Assembly: GCF_030817215.1 (NCBI RefSeq)
Contig: NZ_JAUSZA010000001.1
Span: forward strand, 4,996,501-5,060,500
Reading direction: 5' to 3'
Origin: Paenibacillus sp. V4I3
GTDB taxonomy: Bacteria > Bacillota > Bacilli > Paenibacillales > NBRC-103111
Length of the DNA: 64,000 nucleotides
Each line of letters opens with the position of its first letter. Positions within the stretch are counted from its first letter, which is position 1. Positions 42,199 through 50,906 of the stretch are shown here, in pieces. The notes under the pieces were generated by a model that saw only the letters and a list, made by a program, of their open reading frames with translations, made no database searches and was not told the origin of the DNA. Position numbers and translations under genes: made by a program.

Positions 42199-43071
42199 TC
42201 ATTTCACTTCCGGAACTTCGACGACGAACACTTCACGAATGCGGTTAAACGAGGCCTTCGGCTTCACCATAACCTTATAAGTGATACCGAATTCCCCTGG
42301 ACGGATGGATGAGATGGTCCCCACTTCAATACCTTTGGGAAATACTTGTCCCAAGCTCGATGTAATGATGGTATCTCCGACTTTCATGTCACCCTCATGT
42401 TCCACCTTATTCATCACAAGCTCGCCGGTTTTGGAATCAAAGGATTCGATCATTCCGAAGGGCTGATTCTCATTGCCCTTCACTGTCACGGCGATCGCCT
42501 TGGAGTTGTTGTCGTTGTCCGTGATTTTGGTCAGCAATTGCACATTGGAATGGAAGCCGAACACTTTGCTCACTCGGCCAACCAACCCGTCAACGGTCAT
42601 GACCGCCATATTCTCTTTGATGCCGGCTTTATCGCCTAAATTGATGGTAACCGTGCTGTTGTACGGATCTGGGTCGATGGTAACGACCTTGGCAATCCGG
42701 TACGTGTACACATTAGCCTGACGCTGACGCTCTGTGAAGCCAAGGTCTTCCATCAGCTGCCTGTTCTGCGATTCCAGCTCATTCAGGCGCTGCGTATCTC
42801 GCGCATACTGCGTCAAGGTCAGCTTCAGCTTCTTGTTTTCTTCATAAATGACACTGAGCTGCCGGATATCCTCAAAGAAACCCGCCACTTGCGCAGCGGG
42901 CTTATAGAAGAGTCCTTGCGTCCACGATACCGAGTCTTTGACAAACTTCTCCGGCCATGTCATCGGTACGCGTGGCCCCAGCGTTAATCCCATCAATATA
43001 AAGAAGCAGACTAGTCCGAACATCAGAAGAATCAGCCTCTTATTTCCCATGAATTTAAACAAAGTAAGCAC
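42199..43071 (-). CDS. mreC: Rod shape-determining protein MreC
   Basis: 290 residues: N-terminal membrane anchor (RLILLMFGLVCFFILMGL, about 11-28), a coiled coil at about 68-110 (EENKKLKLTLTQYARDTQRLNELESQNRQLMEDLGF in order), then the beta-barrel domain with AKVVTIDPDPYNSTVTINLGDKAGI, DGLVGRVSKV and PKGIEVGTISSI. MreC links MreB to the elongation peptidoglycan machinery outside the membrane. It is more GC-rich than the array. mreD is absent downstream and mreB upstream is broken, so this is a displaced or second locus. Confidence 0.93.
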   Translation of the reverse strand: MLTLFKFMGNKRLILLMFGLVCFFILMGLTLGPRVPMTWPEKFVKDSVSWTQGLFYKPAAQVAGFFEDIRQLSVIYEENKKLKLTLTQYARDTQRLNELESQNRQLMEDLGFTERQRQANVYTYRIAKVVTIDPDPYNSTVTINLGDKAGIKENMAVMTVDGLVGRVSKVFGFHSNVQLLTKITDNDNNSKAIAVTVKGNENQPFGMIESFDSKTGELVMNKVEHEGDMKVGDTIITSSLGQVFPKGIEVGTISSIRPGEFGITYKVMVKPKASFNRIREVFVVEVPEVK

Positions 43072-43094
43072 CTTCTAACGAATTATCGTGTACT

Positions 43095-43442
43095 TCAACC
43101 CGACTTGTTCTTAAATAAATGAATGTTTTCGAGCGCGCGGCCTGTACCGATCGCCACGCAATCTAGCGGATTCTCGGCGACCAGAACCGGCAAGCCGGTT
43201 TCTCTGGCCAGCAAGCGATCCAGATTGCGAAGCAGACCGCCGCCTCCGGTCAACACAATGCCGCGATCCATAATATCAGCCTACAATTTAGGCGGACACT
43301 TCTCGAGCGTCCCCTTCACAACGTCAACGATCGCATTCACCGTATCCGTGAGGGATTCGGTAATTTCATCGGATGTGACACTCATCGTTTTGGGCAAACC
43401 GGAAACGAGGACGCGTCCGCGGATTTCCAGTGTTAGGGCTTG
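43095..43442 (-). pseudogene. mreB: mreB C-terminal remnant with internal stop
   Basis: On the minus strand the frame reads ALTLEIRGRVLVSGLPKTMS, VTSDEITESLTDTVNAIVD, KGTLEKCPPKL, then a TAG stop, then ADIMDRGIVLTGGGGLLRNL and the MreB C-terminus to TGA 43095. The ATP-binding N-terminal two thirds are missing. The block was an mreB-mreC operon; only mreC is intact. Confidence 0.85.
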
Positions 43443-43926
43443 TCCATCGGAAAGGCCGAGCCGATTTCCATATTGAGCGTTTCAAACGTGCGTTCCCCTG
43501 AATATGAATAACATGGTTCAAGATGCTATTACATATTTCATAAATTTATTTTTCGTATAACGTAAAAATTATATTGTTAAAGCACGCTCACTGCAAAAGA
43601 AAACATGCTTTAATAGTCGTTGTTATGAAACTTTAGAGCGTTTTACCGAAGACTAAAATAATGAAATAAGATACTTTATTATGAAAATTATTGCTGTGAT
43701 TCCAACTAGATGCAAGAGAAACTAGTTAAATGAGAATTTTTCTTTTCTCAAATTCATCTTAAACAACAGAAAGACAGTACACCAATTATTATTGTCAGCA
43801 ATTCCTCTAACATTGTGATCTCCTCAAACTTAAGGATAAGGCTGAACACTTACTTGTGTCCAGTGGTATTTAATTGTCGGGTGAACAAGAACAGTATCTC
43901 ATTCCCGACGGATTGCAGGAAAGTGG
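43443..43926. other. Intergenic region, no gene seen
   Basis: AT-rich sequence after the mreB remnant. The first about 50 bases still resemble mreB (ERTFETLNMEIGSAF on the minus strand). The rest shows no start plus ribosome site. Confidence 0.4.
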
Positions 43927-43958
43927 AGACATTAAAAGCTAACGGGCAGGACAATGCG
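43927..43958 (+). repeat. CTAACG element, arm B only
   Basis: GACATTAAAAGCTAACGGGC then AGGACAAT (43927-43954). Confidence 0.8.
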
Positions 43959-44033
43959 GTAATAGTTGGTAATTTATGGTACAATAAAAGGAGATATATG
44001 GGGAAAGAGTTTATGTATTTGCGTGCCAATGTC

Positions 44034-44507
44034 TTAGGTATTGTTACTCGAAATTGTTCTGAAGGAAACTGCCACGCCAACTGAAACGGCAACCGCTAAC
44101 CCACCCACAAAAGTATATCCATTAAAGAAGAAGGTGTTTGTATACTGGTTCAATAATGGAAAGCGGTACAGTTTAGATTCTGGATTATCCCAATCACCTA
44201 GAAGAATCATTTTTCCATTAATAAAAAGAATTTCACCATAAATCGCTGCAACAACGATGCAACAGCTACACAGAAGAATAGCCCACCTAACAGCAACTCT
44301 GCACTTGCTTGCCCAAGCATGTGTAATAGCGATTGTCAGCAAAAGTAAAGGTATATAGACAGATGCAGACAGTGTAACCGGAATGAGACCAAGATTTCCG
44401 TTACCAGAATGATGTCTTGTTGCCTCATTAGTAAAGATATCCACTCCATAGAAAAACGCTACACTTTTTGCTAGCAATAAGACCTCAGCGATATTTTTTC
44501 GTCTCAT
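44034..44507 (-). CDS. Multi-span membrane protein, unknown
   Basis: 157 residues from ATG 44507 (GAGGATATAGTTG upstream). Four hydrophobic stretches at about residues 5-22, 43-62, 71-92 and 128-150 flank a loop with GDWDNPESKLYRFPLLNQYT. The family is not recognised. The gene is inverted relative to the repeats that bound it (B at 43927, A at 44588), so cassettes can carry cargo in either orientation. Confidence 0.6.
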   Translation of the reverse strand: MRRKNIAEVLLLAKSVAFFYGVDIFTNEATRHHSGNGNLGLIPVTLSASVYIPLLLLTIAITHAWASKCRVAVRWAILLCSCCIVVAAIYGEILFINGKMILLGDWDNPESKLYRFPLLNQYTNTFFFNGYTFVGGLAVAVSVGVAVSFRTISSNNT

Positions 44508-44586
44508 CAACTATATCCTCTATTCGTCGTAGTTTTCACTTATTTATTTAGACTAAGGAAACTGGAAAAAGGTTGCAAATGACAAT

Positions 44587-44692
44587 AAGCATTGAACTAT
44601 CGGCGAACGATAGCTCAATCATGACACGACGGCAGCCGGCCACCGATCGGCTGCCGTTGTCCGAGGGAAGTAACGGGCAGGTTATTTGAATA
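44587..44692 (+). repeat. CTAACG element (full)
   Basis: A: CATTGAACTATCGGCGAACG then ATAGCTCAAT (44590-44619). Hairpin ACGGCAGCCGG...CGGCTGCCGT (44629-44658). B: GGAAGTAACGGGCAGGTTAT then TTGAA (44666-44690). Confidence 0.92.
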
Positions 44693-45150
44693 AATTTATG
44701 AAACATATTCCAATATGGCGCGTAGTCAGTGCAGCTGGGTTACAAGATAATAGGTCGCTTGAAGAGAAAACGAGCAGACCAATACAGGAGGTGCAACAAC
44801 AAAATCTTGAAGAATCTGCTAAGGGCATCGTTACAGATTATTTTAATGCCATTATTAAGGAAGGTGACGCTGGTGGAGTAACCCCGTTAGTAGCTTTTTC
44901 ATTGGGAAAAGTGGACATTTCAGATTCAGCAAATATCAAAGTATCGGTGGATTTGAAGTATAAAGATGATAATATGGAATTGCCTTCAGTAGATTATTCA
45001 GTTGTTCGAGTTGATGATAAGTATCAAGTACAGAAACAAGTTTGTATATTTGATGCAATTCCAGGTTCTCCTACAAAAGGCACAGCGTCTTGCAGCAAGA
45101 TTTTTATTGAGCATGAAAATGGATTGATGACCGTTCCTGGTAGAAAATAA
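44686..45150 (+). CDS. Hypothetical protein starting inside arm B, possibly 5'-truncated
   Basis: 154 residues if TTG 44686 is used, 150 from ATG 44698. No ribosome site is visible other than the GGGCAGG of arm B itself. The soluble body (AKGIVTDYFNAIIKEGDAGGVTPLVAFSLGKVD..., VDLKYKDDNMELPSVDYSVVRVDDKYQVQKQ) looks like the mature domain of an exported NTF2-like protein. The upstream cassette boundary may have removed its signal peptide. The family is not recognised. Confidence 0.5.
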   Translation: MNKFMKHIPIWRVVSAAGLQDNRSLEEKTSRPIQEVQQQNLEESAKGIVTDYFNAIIKEGDAGGVTPLVAFSLGKVDISDSANIKVSVDLKYKDDNMELPSVDYSVVRVDDKYQVQKQVCIFDAIPGSPTKGTASCSKIFIEHENGLMTVPGRK

Positions 45151-45167
45151 CTAATGACATTCACTTT

Positions 45168-45249
45168 TAAAAACCACGCACGATAGTTGAAAAATGGCTG
45201 CTTCGGCAGCTATTTTATTTGCCCTACTAACGGGGCAGATTATTGAAAT
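45168..45249 (+). repeat. CTAACG element, A diverged
   Basis: A: right half only, CCACGCACGATAGTTGAA (45174-45191). Hairpin AATGGCTGC-TTC-GGCAGCTATT (45192-45214). B: CCTACTAACGGGGCAGATTA then TTGAA (45223-45247). Confidence 0.8.
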
Positions 45250-45337
45250 AGCTTGTGTATAAGAAAGTTATAAATGGAAACTTTTTACTTGTTCCCTTCG
45301 TCTTATTCTTTAGAACTGAATGTTGGGAGTGATGAGT

Positions 45338-45973
45338 ATGAAAAAGTTTGTTTTAGGTCTAATTTGCGGCATTGGTTTAACCGCAACAACTGCTGTTTAT
45401 GCGTCTGACATGATACAAGCGTACTTATTTCCAGTCAAGTACGAACTTAATGGTCAAACTAAACAATTAGATAGCAGTTATACCACATTAAATTATAATG
45501 GTCATGCTTATGTACCTGTTCGTTTTGTTGCCGAGAGTCTTGGAGTAGGTATAAGGTATATAGATAAAGATAAGGTTATTTCCATCATGAATGAACCTAC
45601 AAACATCGACGAATTTGCAAAAAAGGTTTGGCTAATCCATTTTCGTTTGAATATAGGTTATGATCAAAAATATGTTAAAGAACTTATTGGTGAGCCAGTA
45701 GTAGAAAGAACAAATGAAGATAATCAGCAAGCAGCATGGAGATATGATTATATGGCAACTCAAGGATATCAATATGGCAATTTAAGTAATATTGATCTTG
45801 AGGGTCTCGGACAAGGAAAGATACGGGGACAATTATTGATTAATTGGTCTAACGAAGGCAAATTAGAAAAGATTGAATTCTGGTACACTAGTTCGGTTAC
45901 TGATGTAGATAGGAAAACTTATTCATACCATCTTAATCAAGATGGTTCGACATCTGAATTCATGTATGAATAA
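45338..45973 (+). CDS. Exported stalk-domain (copper amine oxidase N-terminal domain) protein
   Basis: 211 residues from ATG 45338 (GGGAGTGATG upstream). The signal peptide ends near VYASD. The stalk motif is YNGHAYVPVRFVAESLGVGIRYIDKDKVISI (about 60-91). The C-terminal half (YVKELIGEPVVER..., AAWRYDYMAT, KIEFWYTSS) is SmpA/OmlA- or BLIP-like. It is probably secreted or wall-facing. The function is unknown. Confidence 0.78.
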   Translation: MKKFVLGLICGIGLTATTAVYASDMIQAYLFPVKYELNGQTKQLDSSYTTLNYNGHAYVPVRFVAESLGVGIRYIDKDKVISIMNEPTNIDEFAKKVWLIHFRLNIGYDQKYVKELIGEPVVERTNEDNQQAAWRYDYMATQGYQYGNLSNIDLEGLGQGKIRGQLLINWSNEGKLEKIEFWYTSSVTDVDRKTYSYHLNQDGSTSEFMYE

Positions 45974-46038
45974 TCAACAGTATTGGAGCTGGAGGACCTT
46001 TAAATTTAAATGAAATCATTGATATTTTTAAAAACTGG

Positions 46039-46087
46039 GCTTGTTCAACTAACGGTGAACTATAAAAGGCAGTAGAGCGTGGTGGAA
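46039..46087 (+). repeat. CTAACG element, A joined directly to B
   Basis: TTGTTCAACTAACGGTGAAC then TATAAAAGGCAGTAGAGCGT then GGTGG. The A arm runs straight into a second-subtype B tail with no hairpin between. Compare the other hairpin-less joints at 25596 and 49946. Confidence 0.8.
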
Positions 46088-46322
46088 ACTTGAGTTTAAG
46101 CTACCACTTTTTTCAACTGTATGTGAGTTTAACGCAACTATCAATGTATTTGCATCGTCTAAACATTTGGAATTATTTGTTATTTAAGCAGGAAGGAGTG
46201 ATGATTTATGCTCATTGAAGAAGAGAACATTTTTTTTCCCGATGGTTACTTTTTGCTTTTTACTAAGTGAGGATGCTGAGAAGATCAGATATAGACATAG
46301 TGATATGGGGAGGGAAGTTCAA

Positions 46323-47081
46323 TTGAAGCATAGGTGGTTTTTGCTCACAATAATAATTTTTTTAATGGTGGTAGGTTGCGACGTAAAGAATAATGATACG
46401 GCTACACAAGACGCATCTATAATAAAAGAGTCAAATCCAAATTTATTGGCTTCTACTGAACCCAATAATTCGGTTCAAATTGGTGAGACAAAAGAACAAG
46501 TTAGTGATATCTCAGCAATTATCAATAAACTCCTGGATGTGAATCATAAATACTCAGCTTTAGAAGGAAAGATCATAATAACATTTGAGGCTACTGGAGA
46601 AAAGGAACTAGTTGAACTTGTTATCGAACAGCCAAGCCGATTCTACGTGAAGCACATATTAGATTCGAAAACACCGGATCGATTTGAAGAGTCAATAAAT
46701 GACGGAACAAATGTTCAAATTAAAGGATCTGATGGTGAAATAAGTCAATTATCTCCAGCAAATAATAGAGTACTTCTACCAATCGGTGGTGTAAACGAAT
46801 TACTGAATCCAGGAATGTTTATTTACGATGCCATTAGTAATGGTCAAACCACGTTAAAGGGCGGAGAAAAGCTCCTTGATCGTGATTCTACAGTTATAGT
46901 TATAAACCGTAAAGTGGGGAAAGAGAAAGGGAATAAGCTAACTATTTGGTTTGATAACCAAGCTGGAATTATCCTGAAGATTGTTTCTTCAGATGGTGAT
47001 AATCCTTTACAAACTATTGCTTTTGATCAGATAAAATTTACTGACAAAGCTAATGAAGAAAAATTTAAGAACATAAAGTAA
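46323..47081 (+). CDS. LolA-like lipoprotein
   Basis: 252 residues from TTG 46323, preceded by GGGGAGGG. The open frame extends upstream to 46215, but that part has no matching ribosome site and includes a possible remnant. The lipobox is VVGC. The mature region has the LolA/LppX-like pattern: KYSALEGKIIITFEATGEKELVELVIEQPSRFYVKHI (about 80-115) and a C-terminal LTIWFDNQAGIILKIVSSDGDN. The predicted role is binding a lipidic ligand at the membrane face. Confidence 0.75.
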   Translation: MKHRWFLLTIIIFLMVVGCDVKNNDTATQDASIIKESNPNLLASTEPNNSVQIGETKEQVSDISAIINKLLDVNHKYSALEGKIIITFEATGEKELVELVIEQPSRFYVKHILDSKTPDRFEESINDGTNVQIKGSDGEISQLSPANNRVLLPIGGVNELLNPGMFIYDAISNGQTTLKGGEKLLDRDSTVIVINRKVGKEKGNKLTIWFDNQAGIILKIVSSDGDNPLQTIAFDQIKFTDKANEEKFKNIK

Positions 47082-47084
47082 AGA

Positions 47085-47176
47085 AACGTTGAGCTAACGA
47101 GGAACGATAGCACAATAATAATACAGGCTGCCGGCATATTTAGCAGCCTGTTCAAGTAACGGGCAGAATACTTACA
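47085..47176 (+). repeat. CTAACG element (full)
   Basis: A: CGTTGAGCTAACGAGGAACG then ATAGC (47087-47111). Hairpin CAGGCTGCCGG...TAGCAGCCTG (47124-47150). B: TTCAAGTAACGGGCAGAATA (47151-47170). Confidence 0.92.
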
Positions 47177-47335
47177 ATAAATTCCCACACGGATAAACAA
47201 AGGATTTTCTATTTTCCAGTCGAATAAAATTGCAACTAAGAAGAGGGCATGATTGCATGAAAGTAAAATTTGTAATACTTTTTTTTGTAATTCTAATTAC
47301 TCTATAATCTATCGACAGCTTAGAGAGGAAACAAT

Positions 47336-48277
47336 ATGAATAAACTAATAAAATGGATTTTACCGATAGTTTTTGTATTTTTAACTGCTGGTTGTGGTGA
47401 GAAAGCGGTAGTTAATGAACAATTAGCTGAAAAGGTAAGTGAAAAACCAGTTAATCTTTTGAGATTGGACGACTTTAAACAAGTAATGCAAGAAGAAGGT
47501 ACGCTTCTTTCATCAAAAGGAGAGGGGACTCACGAGATGTTTATTCTCTCGGGGGTAAAGCCTTCAATATTTACAACATCATTAATGTTCCATGAAGAAG
47601 TGAACCCAAAGAAAAACCTCTACGTTTATGAATTTAAATCAGATGAGGAACGGAAAATAGGACTCGAGGCTTTTGATCAAATTAAGGATATAGTCAAGTT
47701 CTCTGCTCAACCTCAGGTCACTTTTCAAAAGAATTTGGCGGTTATATATTGGAGCGATGCACAAGACTTAGAGCCTAATGATAATGTTGTAACCGATCCT
47801 GTTGGGGAAAGTGTCCTCTATGCAATGGATCGGTTGGGTGAACCTGTAATTGAAGGTTATATTGTTGATAAGAAAGCAGGAGAAATACTTGTTGTAAGTA
47901 GTTAAGCTGTTGATTACAGTCACGGCAAGGGTCAAGAGTTTTACAATGCAATCTGGTTCTCAAATGTTTCAGATACACTAGTCATTGGCGATAAAGTTAA
48001 AGTATGGGCTGAGCGTGGAAATTACACACTGCCTTACCCAGGCAGGGAAATTGCCCACAAAGTGATAGAACAAACTACGATTCGTCCTAAAGGAGCCGAT
48101 CGTACAGAGGAATATATGCTACAAAGGGCACTTCAAGATGAAAAATTAAAGACGGACATGCACAAGATTATTGCAGTGAAATCTGTTAATTATAATGCGA
48201 AGGAAGACACGTGGTATTTACATTTTAAAGATACGATAATGCTAGAAGACTTTTACTTTAAGTTAGATGATAAATAA
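47336..48277 (+). pseudogene. DUF3221-type lipoprotein split by one in-frame stop
   Basis: ATG 47336 (GAGAGGAAAC upstream) and lipobox LTAGC begin a frame that runs to 48277 with a single TAA at 47903-47905. Before it: a domain like the lipoprotein at 3559 (YVYEFKSDEERKIGLEAF) and the DUF3221 start GYIVDKKAGEILVVSS. After it, in the same frame: VDYSHGKGQEFYNAIWFSNVSD, KVKVWAERGNYTLPYPGREIAHKVIEQTTI, then a third domain with KSVNYNAKEDTWYLHFKD. The stop cuts DUF3221 in half, so it is a recent nonsense mutation, sequencing error or readthrough. Confidence 0.85.
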
Positions 48278-48289
48278 GAGTTTATGTTA

Positions 48290-48386
48290 TCTCATTAAAC
48301 TAACGAAGGAACGATAGCTCAAGGACACCAAGGCTGCCAGTAAGAACGGGCAGCCTGTTCAACTATCGGGCAGAAGAGCGTGGTGA
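48290..48386 (+). repeat. CTAACG element (full)
   Basis: A: CATTAAACTAACGAAGGAAC then GATAGCTC (48293-48320). Hairpin AGGCTGCCAG...GGGCAGCCT (48331-48356). B: GTTCAACTATCGGGCAGAAG then AGCGTGGTG (48357-48385). Confidence 0.9.
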
Positions 48387-48392
48387 AATATT

Positions 48393-48421
48393 CAAAAAAA
48401 AGGAGCTGCAAAAGCAGCTCG
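48393..48421 (-). terminator. Terminator of the minus-strand exported gene
   Basis: On the minus strand CGAGCTGC-TTTT-GCAGCTCC followed by TTTTTTTT. Confidence 0.85.
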
Positions 48422-48499
48422 TAATTAAAGTATTTGTTTGGCTGATGAAATCTTTCGACCAGTCTCTGCATCAAAAACAGCATATTGAGAAAAAAGTTT

Positions 48500-48844
48500 T
48501 TAATTTACGTATTTGGCAGAAAAAAAGACGTACACTTGTCTTTTGGGATTATATCCAACACCGTCACCTACTCCAGATGTTGTATTCAATTGTTTAGGGA
48601 CATTGGAGAACACTTTGTTAATATCCTTGTACAAAACCTTCTCCCTGAGTTTAAATACGGAATCTGGATATTCAGTATATTCACTACGATTCACTTGATG
48701 ATAATAATCGTAAGCTCCAAGGAAATTTTTTTCCGCATTACTAGGATACTTTTCAAGTTCGTTCGCCTGAGCAAATGGCATCGTAAACGCTAGTATTAGA
48801 AAGCTCATTATTATTACTTTTTTTACCTTTCCACCTCCTGCCAA
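48500..48844 (-). CDS. Small exported protein with irregular start
   Basis: The frame gives KKVIIMSFLILAFTMPFAQA (signal peptide, cleaved after AQA) then a 90-residue mature protein with EKNFLGAYDYYHQVN and a C-terminal QVYVFFSAKYVN. The ribosome site GGAGGTGGAAAGG is followed at normal distance by GTA where ATG or GTG would be expected. The next ATG lies 18 bases further, and TTG 48844 lies before the site. The start codon may be mutated. No family is recognised. The gene is inverted relative to the repeats. Confidence 0.55.
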   Translation of the reverse strand: MAGGGKVKKVIIMSFLILAFTMPFAQANELEKYPSNAEKNFLGAYDYYHQVNRSEYTEYPDSVFKLREKVLYKDINKVFSNVPKQLNTTSGVGDGVGYNPKRQVYVFFSAKYVN

Positions 48845-48911
48845 TTATTATATCCAATGTTAGTTTCAGCATTCATGGGTAAGGTGTTTAAAATGTGCCC
48901 AAAAGTTTTTG

Positions 48912-48957
48912 GTATTTAACGGCAGCCGCGTTAAGCTAAGGGCAGAAGAACGCAATC
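48912..48957 (+). repeat. CTAACG element, arm B
   Basis: Hairpin remnant ACGGCAGCCGCG, then GTTAAGCTAAGGGCAGAAGA then ACGC (48930-48953). The A arm is missing after the inverted gene. Confidence 0.75.
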
Positions 48958-48967
48958 AGTCAAAACT

Positions 48968-49360
48968 TTATTGAGGATGATTTTTAGAATGTCTACGAGT
49001 GACATTGATACTATCTTGGATACGCCAATCTTCACCAAATGCTTCAACTACAAAATGGTCGTGTATTGTATCGTCTTTATCATATTTCCAAACACAAATC
49101 CAATCAGTTTTGAAGCCTGATTCTTCACAAATGAGTTTTCGATTTACCCATTGTTGCGTTCCAGTTGGAACTCTCCACACTTTTATTTTCTTTGCATAAG
49201 AGGTTGTAACATGAATTTTCATTTCCCCGCTACCATCTGGAATATATGTCCAGTTACCTTCAGGAACAGGTGTGGTTTCAATTCTCATTAATGGTGACGC
49301 TTGTGCAAATGTTGTAAAAAAACAAAACAGGATAAGTAAGCTGAGTATCTTTCCAAACAT
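48968..49360 (-). CDS. Small secreted protein, unknown
   Basis: 130 residues from ATG 49360, with GGGGGTG upstream. The signal peptide (ILSLLILFCFFTTFAQA) ends near residue 21. The mature part (IETTPVPEGNWTYIPDGSGEMKIHVTTSYAKKIKVWRVPTGTQ in order) looks like a single beta-sandwich or Ig-like domain with two Cys that could pair (LICEES, DWICVW). The family is not recognised. The gene is inverted relative to the repeats. Confidence 0.65.
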   Translation of the reverse strand: MFGKILSLLILFCFFTTFAQASPLMRIETTPVPEGNWTYIPDGSGEMKIHVTTSYAKKIKVWRVPTGTQQWVNRKLICEESGFKTDWICVWKYDKDDTIHDHFVVEAFGEDWRIQDSINVTRRHSKNHPQ

Positions 49361-49438
49361 GTAATTTTCACCCCCAAATAATATGCCCCATGACGATGTT
49401 TTTCTTCACAGCATTTTGCCTTGTCCAAAAGTTGAAAA

Positions 49439-49472
49439 AGGTATTACGCTAACGGTCAGACTAGTTTAACAA
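49439..49472 (+). repeat. CTAACG element, arm B only
   Basis: GGTATTACGCTAACGGTCAG then ACTAGTTTAAC (49440-49470), with GGTCAG for GGGCAG. Confidence 0.75.
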
Positions 49473-49544
49473 TTTCCCGAAAAAGCTTTTGTAACTTTTG
49501 GCTAATAGATTTCGTTCATATATTAATACAGGAGGTGGGATTTA

Positions 49545-49940
49545 ATGGGTAGATCGATTTTAATTTTGATCTTTTCAATGATGCTTATATGTGTAGGCTG
49601 CCAAAGCAAACAGCAGATAAACAATGACAAGTTGGTAGTTCTCAAACGCTCCGGAACAGAAAACAAACACGAAAAACACAAAGAGGTTACAGATAAGAAT
49701 ACAGTTCTAGCCATCAAATCGGTGTTAAAAAAAGGGGATTGGAAAAAATCGAAGATTAGCATGACTATACCGCCCGATTATAAAATTTATTTCGAACCTA
49801 CTGATGGTAGTGAAGCATTATCTGTTTGGTATGATGTTTGGTTTACCAATGAATTCGCGGAAGTTTATATTGAGGCTCAAAATTTGTACAGAAAGCTTTC
49901 AGTAGAAGATTCTCTTGCACTCCGTGACGTAATTCAATAA
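49545..49940 (+). CDS. Secreted lipoprotein, unknown
   Basis: 131 residues, ATG 49545 after GGAGGTGGG. The signal ends in the lipobox ICVGC (Cys about 18). The mature part begins QSKQQINND, then a TVLAIKSVLKKGDWKKSKISMTIPPDYKIYFEP segment. It is anchored outside the membrane. No family is recognised with confidence. Confidence 0.7.
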   Translation: MGRSILILIFSMMLICVGCQSKQQINNDKLVVLKRSGTENKHEKHKEVTDKNTVLAIKSVLKKGDWKKSKISMTIPPDYKIYFEPTDGSEALSVWYDVWFTNEFAEVYIEAQNLYRKLSVEDSLALRDVIQ

Positions 49941-49944
49941 CAGG

Positions 49945-50001
49945 AGGAATTAAGCTAACGAGAAACGATAGTCAAACATCTAAAGGGCAGGTTAGTGGGA
50001 A
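49945..50001 (+). repeat. CTAACG element, A joined to B without hairpin
   Basis: A: AATTAAGCTAACGAGAAACG then ATAGTC (49948-49973). B follows at once: AACATCTAAAGGGCAGGTTA (49975-49994). The hairpin is absent. Confidence 0.8.
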
Positions 50002-50151
50002 TTAATTTTGGAAAAAAGAGGATAAAATTAATACTCTGTGAATATTAAAAAATATCGCGTGTTCATGAGGGTTGCTAATGTTATTTTTTGCTTATTAAAA
50101 TATCGTTGCAATATTTGGATAATCGAATCCTTGAGGAAAGGGTGAAAAATA

Positions 50152-50721
50152 ATTTATAAGTTAAAACCAATTTTGATATTATTTCTTGTGTTGTCGGCTC
50201 TAACTGGATGTATAAGTTATAATTCATTAGAAAAAGCCATTCAAAGCAAGTGGAAATATCCAATAAAGATTCTATATGCCGATGAAAATAAACGCACGGT
50301 TATATTTTTGGACCAAAGTAAAGATAAAGATCCAGATCGTGATCAATATATATTTAATACTTTTAAAATGAAGAATAGCCAATATAGATACTCTACTGAT
50401 AGAGAAGAATGTTGGACATTTACTGCTGATAATGGACTTACTCCTTTCTTATGTAGGTCGGTAAATACTGAAGAAGCAGGTAATGTTATTTGGGGAGCAA
50501 TAAAGACAGATAAACATGTACAAAAAGTATTAGTTACTTATGCTGATAGAAGTAACCCTGATAATCAGATTGAAGTTGAGATACCTGTCGTAAATAACGT
50601 GTTTATCGGATATCCTAAGGATAACTTTTTCAATTCTGAAACGTCTCTATATAGAGAATGGAAAATAAAAGCTTCGGCAATCGATGATAAAGGTAATATT
50701 ATTGCTACTTCTGGTAATTAA
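50152..50721 (+). CDS. Lipoprotein with non-canonical start codon
   Basis: GAGGAAAGGG (50133-50142) is followed at 9 bases by ATT 50152, which opens the frame YKLKPILILFLVLSALTGC, a normal lipoprotein signal with a basic start and lipobox LTGC. No ATG, GTG or TTG lies in this frame before TTG 50173, which would leave a signal without its Lys residues. Either ATT is used or the ATG has mutated. The mature domain (SKWKYPIKILYADENKRTVIFLDQ, CWTFTADNG) is of unknown function. Confidence 0.6.
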   Translation: MYKLKPILILFLVLSALTGCISYNSLEKAIQSKWKYPIKILYADENKRTVIFLDQSKDKDPDRDQYIFNTFKMKNSQYRYSTDREECWTFTADNGLTPFLCRSVNTEEAGNVIWGAIKTDKHVQKVLVTYADRSNPDNQIEVEIPVVNNVFIGYPKDNFFNSETSLYREWKIKASAIDDKGNIIATSGN

Positions 50722-50753
50722 AAAAACACCAGTAAACTTATATGTCTAACCCT

Positions 50754-50853
50754 TTGTTCCGCTATCGGAAACAATAGTTCAATCACGACATGACGGCAGC
50801 TGACACACGATCGGCTGCCGTTGTCCGTTGAAGTAACGGGCAGGATATTTCCA
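50754..50853 (+). repeat. CTAACG element (full)
   Basis: A: GTTCCGCTATCGGAAACAAT then AGTTCAAT (50756-50783). Hairpin ACGGCAGCTG...CGGCTGCCGT (50792-50821). B: CGTTGAAGTAACGGGCAGGAT (50826-50846). Confidence 0.92.
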
Positions 50854-50906
50854 ATATGTGTTAATATAGATATGTTAGACTTCTGCTTTGAAAGAGGTAA
50901 TCCTGA

